The position numbers were made by a program, and so were the translations under genes. A stretch of 64,000 bases of DNA from Maylandia zebra (lineage: Eukaryota > Chordata > Actinopteri > Cichliformes > Cichlidae): the NCBI RefSeq assembly GCF_041146795.1, contig NC_135177.1, positions 23,348,560-23,412,559 of the forward strand, written 5' to 3'. Every line of letters starts with the position of its first letter. Within the stretch, counting starts at the first letter, position 1. Shown here one piece after another: positions 10,901 through 22,200 of this stretch. A model generated the notes under the pieces. The model saw only the letters and a list, made by a program, of their open reading frames with translations. It made no database searches and was not told the origin of the DNA.

Positions 10901-11938
10901 AATGCCATCTAGATTTACCAGAGATAAAGCCTTGAGAGGCTCAAATGGTTAATACACTGTCCACATTGTTTGAGATTCATTTATCCGATGACTAATGGGG
11001 CAATTATCCAGCTATGATCATGGAAAATGATCAGTTGAGGAAAATACTGGCAAGAGCTAAGCTGTTTACCTGATATATTTATTTTTATCAGAAATGAGCA
11101 CACGCCTGGGTCTGCATTTATATTTTACATTGTTAGCGCTTCAGTTTAATGAAAACAGTGTAAAAGGCAGAACAGTTTCACAATGAGGGCATCCGATAAT
11201 GGACAAGCAACAAACACAGGAGCTGCAAAATAAAAACAGAGATTACATAAACAAAAAGCCCAGTATAAGTTATAAGATTGATGACTTGTAACTGAGTATA
11301 AAGAATCATAAACTGTGCAAATCCTCACTCTGTAGTTTATGGAAGTCCATAAAATATTCTACAGCCAGAAAAAAGACAGCAATTCAGTTTTTAGCAGCTG
11401 TGTGTGGCACATGCAGGTTGTTTGCTTACTTTATTTGCTGTCAGACAGTAACCAGTAACCAAATTCTGAGGATGTGGTATGCAAATAAACAACAACGACA
11501 AAGAAGTGTCTTTTCATTGCCAAACACCCACATAGCTGTAGAAGTTAAGCTAGAAAAAACACTACACACTTCTTAAGAAACAAATCAGAACACTCACTGA
11601 TTCTTTTCTTTATACATTTTATACCTAATAATCGTGAAATTCCCCAATAAAAATAAGTGGATTGCATTGGTGGATGCTGAATAATCCATATGTGCTGTTT
11701 TTTTTCTTCGGTCCTTTTGTAGGATGAGAAGTACTGGAGCAGGAGGCACAAAAACAATGAAGCGGCAAAGCGCTCCCGGGACGCCCGCCGTCTCAAGGAG
11801 AACCAGATATCAGTGCGCGCCGCCTACCTGGAGCGAGAGAACGCCGCCCTCCGACAGGAAGTGGCCGAGATGAGGAAGGAACTGGGCCGGTGTCGTAACA
11901 TACTTAGTAAATACGAAAACCGTCTCGCTGACCAGTGA
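5937..11938 (+). CDS. dbp: D-site albumin promoter binding protein (PAR bZIP transcription factor)
   Basis: Nuclear bZIP factor that binds D-boxes (TTAYGTAA) and relays circadian clock output. Coding exons are 5937-6126, 6829-7284, 10488-10747 and 11723-11938 (TGA 11936-11938). Every join is GT-AG and in phase, giving 373 aa (human DBP is about 325). The N-terminus [14 protein letters not shown] resembles PAR bZIP starts. Conserved blocks [10 protein letters not shown] (108-117) and [14 protein letters not shown] (127-140) are typical of HLF/TEF/DBP. The proline- and acid-rich (PAR) segment runs from [18 protein letters not shown] to residue 302. The basic region ([22 protein letters not shown]) and leucine zipper ([13 protein letters not shown]) fill residues 303-373. 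The bZIP reads KYWSRR, NNEAAKR and ISVRAA, closer to DBP than to HLF or TEF. The N-terminal blocks look more HLF-like, as expected for a slowly evolving fish copy. Teleosts often have two dbp copies; I cannot say which this is. Confidence 0.93.
7601..7608 (+). promoter_or_regulatory. D-box consensus TTATGTAA in dbp intron 2
   Basis: This exact 8-mer matches the site bound by DBP, TEF and HLF and by the repressor NFIL3. Its position inside dbp suggests possible self-regulation. An 8-mer of this kind also occurs often by chance. Confidence 0.3.
7922..7955. repeat. (GA)n microsatellite
   Basis: Uninterrupted GA dinucleotide run in dbp intron 2. Confidence 0.95.
8042..8047 (+). promoter_or_regulatory. 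Canonical E-box CACGTG in dbp intron 2
   Basis: CACGTG sits in the context ATTACACGTGCAG within a GC-richer patch of about 8000-8150, next to the GA and G-run repeats. It is a candidate CLOCK:BMAL1 site by analogy with the intronic E-boxes of mouse Dbp. Confidence 0.35.
11723..11938 (+). CDS. dbp: dbp final coding exon (bZIP domain)
   Basis: Begins after the acceptor TTTTGTAG and encodes DEKYWSRR through ENRLADQ-stop. It holds the whole basic region and zipper in one exon, as in other PAR bZIP genes. It is the most diagnostic exon of the gene and the basis for choosing DBP over HLF and TEF. Confidence 0.95.
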   Translation, partial: DEKYWSRRHKNNEAAKRSRDARRLKENQISVRAAYLERENAALRQEVAEMRKELGRCRNILSKYENRLADQ

Positions 11939-14116
11939 TGGCAGCGCGGAGAAGAATTAGGACGAGGAGAAATATAAGCTGGATTCAATCTAAGACTCTG
12001 AATTTCTGGGGTAACCTGATGGACATAAAGGGGGTCAAGCTGATTATGATTATAATGATGATGATGATGATGTTGATGATGAATGTATAAGACGAGGAGA
12101 AGGTTTGTGCATTGAAGCTCAGGTGTCTTGTTTCGTTGAGGTGTCGGCTCTTAAAAGTGGCGGACAGAGAGAATAATTTAACAGATGAAAGATGTGACTT
12201 TTAAGAGTTTTGTTATTGGAGAATTGTATATTTTTATAATACTTCAGAAAAATTAGAGGGAGAGCAAATTACAGAATAATTTTGTATATTTTCTACATGA
12301 TGGGGACACAGAGATGGGGGAAAGCTGCGGTAAATATCTTTTTATCATAGTTGAGTCAGGAGATGCTTAACAGGTTGTCAGCCATCGATGGTTTTGTTTT
12401 TGTTTTTTTGTGTTTATAATTATAGCCAGGATGCAGCAGCAGGGTTGAGAAGGCATGTAACAATTGTAATATAGAGAGCAAAATTATCTTAAAGACGTGT
12501 AGTTCGACATTTTGTGGATTTTATTCAAGCACTTAATTTGTTTCCTTTTATGTTTCTGTCACTGGGGATGCTTGAGGGAGACAGAATGAGAGACACTATG
12601 TATACAGCCCAGCTCTATCCTCTTGGCCAGTCTCGTATATTATTTTCTATTAGAACAACGTCACCCCCCCTTCCCCCTTCTAACAATATTAGCTCTTTTT
12701 ACCTTGGTTTTAACTTTATGAGACTGGTACATCTTCCTCTAGCCCATATTTCTGTGTATTGCTCTTTTACTTTTTCACTATCCCAGTGGAAGTGCTTTCA
12801 ATCTGCTCTGGTGTTTTTCGATATTTCCCGAGCCTGTGGAAGCCTGTTGTGATGCCCTGGGTAACTCTGCTCCTCTTCATCCTCTCTTTGAATTGCTCCC
12901 CTGTTTCTATATCCGATGTCTCTATTTCTGTCTGCTCCCACTTGCAGGCAGTCCTTTGACAGTTATGTGCAAACTCTTCCCAATGCATTTTGTCTTTGTG
13001 ACTCTCTTGCACCTGAAAGGTGCACAGAGCAGTTCAATCTCAGTGTTGTAACATATTCTGCAGTAGTAATCAATCGTCCCTGTAAAAACACACGTTGTTA
13101 CTTTACTGAACACACTTTAATTAGCATTATTACAGGGGTGTGGTGGGGGGAAGGGAGGGGAATTGTTGTGTATATTGGATAGGCCTCTACTATTTTGTGT
13201 ATTTGATGTATTCCAGGAGATGGGTTGAGTACCCCCATTGAGTGGAATGTGTTAATTTCTCAGATTTCTGGGAGAAATAAAAGCCAAAATGTTGATCCTA
13301 TGTCGATCCACGAAACTTGTTGCTATTTAGTGCTTTTTCAATCCTGTTATTGCTCCTTCCTTTTTACTGTATCTATGAACTTCTCTGTGTACCCAACAAC
13401 ACCTACACAGGGGCATGGTACACTATGTTATGTTCCCTGGGGGAGGGACGACTAGTAATAGTGTGATTTTAATCCTCCAATGACCATGATGAGTAGTTAC
13501 CATTACAACTATTATTATTGTTATGATTATTATGATTATCCCTCTTATTGTTGTTGTTCTGTATTATTGAATGTTTTTTTTTTCTTTCTTTGGATGATCT
13601 GTTGCACCTTGAAACATCTTTGATCTTCAGTGTTCCTCAGAAAGACTTTTCAAATGGAAAAACAAAACAAAACAACCCCAGTCTCGGCTATTTGCACCTG
13701 TCTTCGGACCCACATCTATCCACTTCTTCTACAGAGACTTCTGTTTTCTTTGACCGGGGATTTCACAAACGTGGCTCAGTAACTTGAACATGATGTTCAC
13801 TCAGACCAACTTGACCTTTCATCATGACCGTTTTCTCACCTGTGCATGGACTGTGCACACTACTGATACGCTCCTTGTTGGTTTATCTGCCTTTATCACC
13901 TCATTCAGTGATTGTTTGCTCTCCTAACAGGATTTTAGTCTCCTGTATCTTCACCGATGTGGTTGATAACTCTTATAGTGACTCTTAACTGATCAACTGC
14001 CCTGCTGCATCAGTAGTGTCGATGATGTGCCCAGCCCACCAGTCAGTGCTGGTTGTTTGGATGTAGTATGAGATTTCCTCCCCCCCCCCCCCAAAAAAAA
14101 AAAAAACACAAATAAA
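11939..14116 (+). other. dbp: dbp 3'UTR (probable extent)
   Basis: AT-rich tail with a GAT-repeat (about 12055-12082). Polyadenylation signals AATAAA lie at 13276-13281 and 14111-14116, the latter right after a C-run/A-run at about 14080-14106. Which signal is used is unknown; either would give a 1.3-2.2 kb UTR. Confidence 0.5.
12055..12082. repeat. (GAT)n trinucleotide repeat
   Basis: Slightly interrupted ATG/GAT repeat in the dbp 3'UTR. Confidence 0.8.
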
Positions 14117-14907
14117 AGATTGTTCTCATTAATCACTGCGCTGTTTGTGGTTGCTTCCAAGTAATCCAGAATTGAATCAAAGCCCAGTTTTGAAGGCAAG
14201 ACGAAAAAGGTTAAAAATTCAGGGTTTTTTTTACTTAAGCTGATAACCAGACTGTGATACGTGGTGAAATGCACCATGTTGTTTTGATATCCTCCCTGTT
14301 TGTTCACATTGTGTACATTCCTTAATTGGCAAAACAGTTCAAATACCAAGTCTTGCCCAACTGAGGCAGTTCTGGTTCCTGTAAATAAATTTAAAGAGTG
14401 TTTTATGCATTTTATAATTAAATGCACACTACGTTTAAGAGACTGAGTTAGAGTATATAAGGTAAGATAATGTAAAAAAGTTTATATGATGGGCTATGCG
14501 TAAGATAAAGCATTAAAAAAGCCACACTGACCTACTTTGGTGCTCACACACACACACACATATATATTGCATTCAATATATAAAGTCAAATCTATCAGTT
14601 TCTTCCTTTTATAGCATTTCCTGTTTGTTAATTCTCTGTGTGGACAGTAGTTATGCATATGTCACCCCCTTTATCTGTTGTCTCAACAGAAATGGGTGAA
14701 AGGTCCTTCAGAGTGGAATTTTCCTCACTTTTCTCCTCCTCAACACAAACCAGATGTGTGCTCCTGGGCTGTACCCTCTCTCTCTCCACTTCTCCCTCTC
14801 TTTCTCTTTGGACCTCTCCCTCTTTCTCCCCCTCTCCCACCCTTTGTTCCCCCCTTCCTTAAAAATGCTGCATCTGCGTGTCCCTTGCTCATATCCTCGC
14901 TCCAAAG
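14117..14907. other. Intergenic spacer and proximal promoter of the apoH-like gene
   Basis: No gene seen between the dbp tail and the next start codon. It contains a short (CA)n run (about 14546-14560) and a C/T-rich stretch (14770-14860). A TATA-like TTAAAAA near 14859-14865 lies about 45 bases before the signal-peptide ATG, so the leader would be short. Confidence 0.35.
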
Positions 14908-16168
14908 ATGGACCGTGCACTGCTGCTGCTGTCCATGTGGGCTCTGACTGGAACCGTATCCCTGCAGGATTCAGGTAAGCCCTCCATCACTTTCACCTGG
15001 AAGAGCACTGATCCCTGCATACACAGTTAACGCAGCTGGACTGAATGCTCTTTAGTGATGCCATTAGGATTTTCCCTGAAATGCTTCATCTTTCTCTAAG
15101 TTGTAGTTTGAAATTTAGGTGAGCACATAGCTCGGATACAGACGTACGCAATTAGTCAGTTGGAAAGTGGCAAATGTTGGTCATAGTGTACTAATTAAGA
15201 AACTAAGATTTTATTTTAATGTTTATTTTGTATGTATATTTTGCACGTAGCCTACATCATAAATGTATGGCTTTCTAGTCAGTAGTTAATGATTGCAAAG
15301 CTGTTTTGGATCATTGTTTACCTTCACATGAACAGTTCCAAGTCTTCCATAATACTGGCCTGCATTTCATAGTGACTAATTAGTTATATAATATCATAGG
15401 TGCTAAATATGTATGCCATGTCTGGAACGATCATGTGCTGCGCATTCATGTTTTTTGTGTGCACATGTGCTTTTGAGCAGAGTGAATACAGCAGCGCACA
15501 CATTTTCATTCTGAGAATCGAAAAATGGGGCACCGAGTTTGTTTCCCCCACATCCCCTCCCCTTTCCGTCTCAAATGACAAGGTCATGTTGATGTTTATG
15601 TACAGTAATTCACTGTGGTTTTTATGATGTATGACTCAGAATTGCATGAATTGCATTTTAGATAAAGTTTCTCACACAAACACACTCACTTTTCAGTGAA
15701 GAACAAGATTGATAGCTGAAAGGCACAGAGCAGCAAAGCCCGCCATCGAAAAACCTCTTCGTTCTGCAACCTGGGTGGCAAGTGTTTGCCCGGCCACCCA
15801 CACTGAATTTGATTTCCTTCACAGAGAAAACAGAGCAGAATTGGCAAACAAAATCTCTTTACGACACAGCGTTTGTCTTTTTTTCCCTTTTTTTATGGGG
15901 GGCCATGAATGAAATAGGAGTAAACAAAGGGGCAATTACTGTGTAACAGTGTGTGGGTATCACAACAGGGTCATGTCCGGAGAGGCTTGTGGGAGAGGAG
16001 GGAAGGAGGATGTGTCCACGACCCTGCAAAGCTGACAGTGACTGTGGCAGCAAACGCCAGTGTCTGTGTGACGGCCAGTGTGGTCTCAGCTGTGTGGCTC
16101 CAGGTAACTATTTGTATGCATGTGTGCTGTCAGTTCTCACTTTGAAAAGCATTGTGGGCTCAGCTATT

Positions 16169-16205
<37 letters not shown>

Positions 16206-19200
16206 CAAATGCGTACGCATACGCAGCTGTGCCAACATACATCAGTGTGTGTGTGTTTCTTGATGGAAAATAAAATAAAAGCCTTATGCCAGTGCTGAAC
16301 AGAAGCTTTTTATTATGCTTCTGTGCTGTAAAAGGGAGCACTGTGCGTGTATCCAGACTCATTATACAGCCTCATTTGTGCTCTTTTCATTTGTCTCCTG
16401 CACATTCTCTGAATTGTTTTGTTCCCTGCCTCTTGTTTTCTCTCCTCTCTCTGGACCATCTCTTTCATCCTCAGGTCGTACTTGTCCCTGGCCTCTACCC
16501 CACAGCGAAAACGCAGAAGCTCGCCTCCTCTCTCCCACTCACTCCTTTTCTGCCCTGCTTGAAGTGCGCTGCAAGCCAGGATTCACATTGCCCAGCGGCA
16601 TGGATGCCACTATTCGCCGTTGTCAGGGTGACCGACAGTGGAGTGGCGATGAGCCCATCTGCACAGGTAGGTTTGAGGTCACGGGAAAATGTTCTTTGGT
16701 TCGGGTTTCTTCCTGACAGGTAGTGGTCAGCTGGAGGTCTATGCAGTGAACACACACAGCTGTTTGTGGGTGTATATGTGAGACGAGAAATCCAGAAACC
16801 CCTCTGTGATTTGTGTCAACGTAGACATTACACAACTGGGACCTATTCTCCCCATCACCATAGCAACCAGAGCCTCGGTTATTCAGAGTGGGTCTGAAGA
16901 TTTTACCATTGAACTGTCGAGAACTTTTAAAAGGAGACAAAAGCTGAATACACAGCTGTGTCTGTGCATGCATACAGTATGTCTTACATGTTTCTTATCT
17001 TAAATACAAAGAATATGCATTTCAAAAAATATGTGTGCAAGAACATATACGTGTGCAACATTTAGAGGTAAACAAGTTCAACACAAAGATACACAAGCAT
17101 GTTTTATTTGTTTTTTAGAAAACAAAAATGTAGAACGTCCCAGAGCATCGCAAGCTGCCTTTTTTACTTCATGGGTCATGTTGAATAATCCCAACATTTG
17201 GATTCTTTCGTAAGATTCATAAATGCCACGTTACATGTAAGGGCAAATAATCTGGAATTTATGGACCAACTCAGAAAGTGGAAGAATTACAACTGTTTAC
17301 TTACTGACATTTGAATTAGTGGCAAAACATAGTGTTACAGAAAAACAGTGTGAGCGAGTCATTAAAGCAGATGAGAAAACACCAGAGAAAGAATTCAAGC
17401 TAGATAGAGATAATATTGCTAATCAGCTAGTGAGCCTTCTAGATGGATCATACATTTCTTATCACTCATTAGTTATTGTGTTACTGTGTTAGATGATGGT
17501 ACAAAACACACCCGCATGTTCTGCAGGGTTCTCTGGCTTCCTCCCACAGTCCAAAGACACACAGTTCGTGGGGTTAGGTTAATGGAAAAACTCTAAATTG
17601 CCCAACGTGAGTGCAAATGGTTGTCTGTGTCTATGTGTTAGCCCTGCAACAGACTGGCAACCTGTCTAGGTTGTACCCTGCCTTTTGCCCTAAGACAGCT
17701 GGGATAGGCTCCAGCCCCCCACGACCCTGAAAAGGATAAGTGGAAGATAATGGATGGATAAATAAAACTAATGGCAGCCTCTGTAGGAATCTTGCATTTA
17801 TATAGCCTTCTAAACTAAATCAGAAACACTTAATGTCAAAATATTACATCAGCAATGTTGAACTGCCATGACAGAAATGGAGAAGCACACAACTGCCAAC
17901 AAAGAAACATTTTATTTTTAATAAAAGAAACATAAAGAAAGAATAAAAACTAGCTATGGTGTATGAAGTCAGTCCTGTTGGGGGTGGAGGCAACATTATT
18001 TAGTGCAAGAAAACAAACTAAGGAGCAATTACAACCAAAAACAGCCTCTTACAAAGGAGAGACACAGTAATTGAGCTCTGAGGGCTTTTACAGATCATTG
18101 GCACACTGGGCTCAGGTGTTTCCAGTGATGCTAATTGGGAACAAACCACACCTCCTCTCCAGTACCTGCTGGAAGGATCTGCCACACAGAAAGCAGAAAG
18201 GTAGGCAGTGTATTTGGTGCTATAAACAGATGATTCCCTGTTTCCTCCGCTGAGATTTATCTTTTATTTATTTATTTTTTTGCCACGCAGAGCTGAGTCA
18301 AAATTTAAAGTTATTATCTCAAAAATGTCTATTTCCTCAGTGGTGAGTCAATACGTCACAAATTTGAGATAATAACCTGAAATTTTAACTTATAGATGAC
18401 AATTTATTTATTACAGTGGCTTCCATAGCAACAGGACTACCATACACAAGAGCTGAGATGAAAATGTGCTCACTATAGCAGACTTGCTTCTTGTCTGCAG
18501 CTCATGTGTGTGTTTTTGGAAACTGTGTTTGTAACATTATTTGCTTGTTTCAGTTGTATTTATGCTGCTGCTGAACTAGAGGGCAAGATGCAGTCTACAT
18601 ATGGTCAAAATTATAATGTAAGGCTAGACAAAATAAACCTACCACAAAAACCAACAAGGCAAAAAAGACTAATTACGGCCTGAAAGTGTAATCACGCATA
18701 AACACAGGTTCAACTAAAACTTTGCTCATGCTGTGTTTAAAGATATAGGTTGGTACTAGATCTATAATAAACATGTGACCAGCGTATTGGAAACAGAAAG
18801 GCATTTATATAGTACTCTTCTGGTCTTACTGACCACTTAAAGCGTTTTAGACTGCAAGCCACATTTAACCATACATTTGAAACCTAACATGCCTGTCTTT
18901 GCTCTGTGGGAGGAAGACAGCGTCCTTGGAGGGAACCCACGCAGACACACAGAGAACATGCAAACTCTGCACAGAAAAGCCTCGGGAAGGTTTGAACCCA
19001 GAACCTTCTTGTGCTAAGGCGAGCGTGCTAACAACAGAGAAAGAGCGAGAGGGAAGAACAAATGTCAATTCAAAGAGAGCAAGTTCAAAGGCCTTCGATT
19101 TGTGTTAATTTACAACCAAAGTGCTTCTCTGCTCCAAGGTAACCGTGTTGTTCGAATCAGGCTTGTGAGCGGCAATGTAAACAGACAACAGACTCCAGAG

Positions 19201-22200
19201 TTTATAAAAAATACATTGCTTATTCAAATTATTACATATCCAAAGTTAAAACCCAGAAGACAGGGTGTTAAAAAGCAAACCCACTTGAAGACTACTGCAC
19301 TGCCACTGCAAGCACTGTGGGCTGCAGATATTTTATGTTTCTGTCTCATGAAATATAGAAAAATAAGCGTTGATTCTGAATTGAATTCAAACAAAAGGCA
19401 TCCTCACTACTTCACCTCTATAAAGTTGCAGCGTGCAACATAAGGTTCTTCTTAGTATCTCCCCAGACCTGATCAGTACTATTGCTTAGGTCAACCTGTC
19501 AACGCTCATGATAACAATGTAATTCAGCTTTAAAGGTCTGAGGCCTGTTACATTCATCGCCCACCTGCAGCTACATGCTTTCCTAGAAATCCTCAACCCT
19601 GCTGCGTTTCAGTCTCACCCTCAGGATTTTTTCACCAATTCAGAGATGAAATAAGGATACAATTCTCAGCTCGCTCGTAGAGTATCCTCCTTCTGAGAGA
19701 CAGGCAGAAGGTAGGTGGGTTTAGAGCGTGTGAGAGTGTTTGTATTGTGTGTCCTTTGCATGTGTGTTAGAGTGTGAGCCGAGCTCCTTCGTGCCTGCTG
19801 AGAGGCAGTGGGCGGCAGATCACTGTCAAAGTGGCACGGAGCTGCGTGCACGCTGCGCCAGCGAGAGCGAGTGTGAATGCGGGTCTGATGTGAGTGAGGG
19901 TGTGCGTTTAACAACACGTAGAGAGGTAGATGTGTGTGTGTGTGTCCAAGCATTACTCATGCTGGGGACATGCCTTCCTTATGGGGACAAAAATCAAATC
20001 AATGCATTTGAAATCAATCTAGTTTAACATATAAATGTGAGGGGTAGAGTAAGGTTGGGTTTAGGTCAGGATTAGGCAAATAGTAGTCATAGTTGAGGTT
20101 GAAATAAGTCTCCAGGAAATTAATGTGTCAATGCGCTGTGAAGTCAGATACACGACTGTGTTTGTGTGTGCTTGTGTGTGTGGGCGACAGATTACAGTCT
20201 GAAAGCTCTCTTGCTCACGCTGCTCGAGGCCTTTCTGTTCCCAGTTCTCTTCTCCTCTGCTCTTTCTTCTCATCCTCTTTTCCTCTCATCTCTTTCTCCT
20301 CTCATCCGCTTCCATCCGAGGCCTCTGATAAGGTCTCTCTCTACAATAGGAGCCAAGGACAAGTGTGCAGCTCTAGGCTTTTCAGCTTGTGTTGTGTGGT
20401 GTGATATTATTCTGTTATTATATGTTACCTTATATATGTAATCAAAGTAGTTGAATTAGAATACTGCTGTAGATCATATTATACCCTTTAAAATAGAGTG
20501 TGTGATCTGTATTAGTTTAGTTCTCATTATACTTTTGAGTTAACAGAACATATTCACATATTAGTTCATTAGATAAATGTGCATCACTCTGTATCCTTGA
20601 TCTGCTGGGAATGTGTTACACTGTTTTCTTGACATGCTTAATTGTTGAATCATGAAGAGAAGGTTGTAAGCAGGAGACTCTGTGTCTAAAGACAGGGGAG
20701 ATAGACAGACCACATTCCACACCCCCACCTTACAGAAAGCAGAGAAACAACTGCCGAGGTCATAACTTATGTCTCTGTGTATATTTTTATTGGAAAAAAA
20801 CCCCATAGTATAAAGAGGTCTAAAGTATATGGGAACCGTGGTGTACCGTTACATCTTTCATCTCGGTCTAATTGGTGCATATTTAGCGCTGTTTCGTTGA
20901 ATAAAAAATAAAAAAAAAACATCACAGTTTTACAGTTTTTAGAAGATGAATTTGGTATACCTGCTTTATAGCACTTTGGTGCTGCAGCCTGTGTGGGTGG
21001 CAGCGGTACAAGGTAGGAGCAGGGCGGTATGTGAAAACAGAACTCTGCTTCGGGCTCTCAACTGCAGCCAAACAGAGTCGTAACTCTCCCTCTCCCATAG
21101 GTCCCTTTACATTCTCACATTAACGTTTCTCGGTTTCAGATACCAAGATAGCCCTCGGGCGAGCGCTGTCTCTACCTTTCAAAGCCGTGTTCAGTTTTGA
21201 AACCCCGCGCTTGATGCAGCTCAGGTCACTCCAGCCTCTCTCCAAGCACCACTCTTGATATTTATATTTCCACAAGCGTGAGGCACTCAAACATCTAGGA
21301 ATGAACAATGCCAGGTGTTATACAATCACAGTTAGAGCTGTGAGCTCGGGGACGTGCGGGGCGGCGTTTCACCTGCTCGTCGAACTTTGATTTATTATCT
21401 AAGAAGGCCTGTTTCAACTTGAATAAAACAAGACACTGTGTCAAACGCCTCTGTGGGTCACAAACTATATGGAAACCTTGGTTAACACAAGTCAAATGAG
21501 ATGACATGATGGCTGGTCCTGCTCTCTGTTTTTCTTCCTGTTTCATTTCCTTCAGGTTTTTTCTTGATTTTCTTCACACATGGGACGAGTTTGCATTCAG
21601 GGCTTTTTGTCACAGCGGCTCCTTAAGACGCAGATATTTTAACCCAAACTACCATCTTTTCCTAAAACTAGCTATTAGGTCGTCATTGCCCAAAACTAAC
21701 CAAACTATACTCTGATAGCAAACTCTGATAGTAGATTTTACCTTTCTTATCACATCTATGTCACTCAATCGAGGGCTTTTTTGGGGTCATTGTGAGTCAT
21801 TATTATCATTCACTTAATATACTTAATGTCTTGGAAACAAATGCATGAGGACATGTATGCTATTGAATGCTTTACTCTTGCAATGACTGCAGTTTTGTGC
21901 ACTTTTGTGCAGTCTGATCTTTAGATGTTTATATGTACTCCTGCAGTCTGTAATGCCTGTGATTATAGTTAGTTAGCAGATGAATGGAGTAGAGTAGACT
22001 GGGTCTTTTCTGCCACTGAAAAATCCTGCAACAACAACACAATAATAATATTAATGTTTTTCCTAAAAAGTGCAATATTTGCCAATGAAGTGTAGTTCAG
22101 AGTCAGCGTACCAGTAGATACAGAAAAGAAACTGCATTTGGAGAATGACAAAGGTGACTGTGTGTATTTTGACTTTGTACACTGACTTACCATTTTGTGG

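Noticed and set aside
14628-14978. Overlapping open frames in the C/T-rich stretch before the apoH-like gene
   Set aside because: Simple C/T-rich sequence gives Ser/Leu/Pro-rich frames; only the signal peptide starting at 14908 links by phase to downstream exons.
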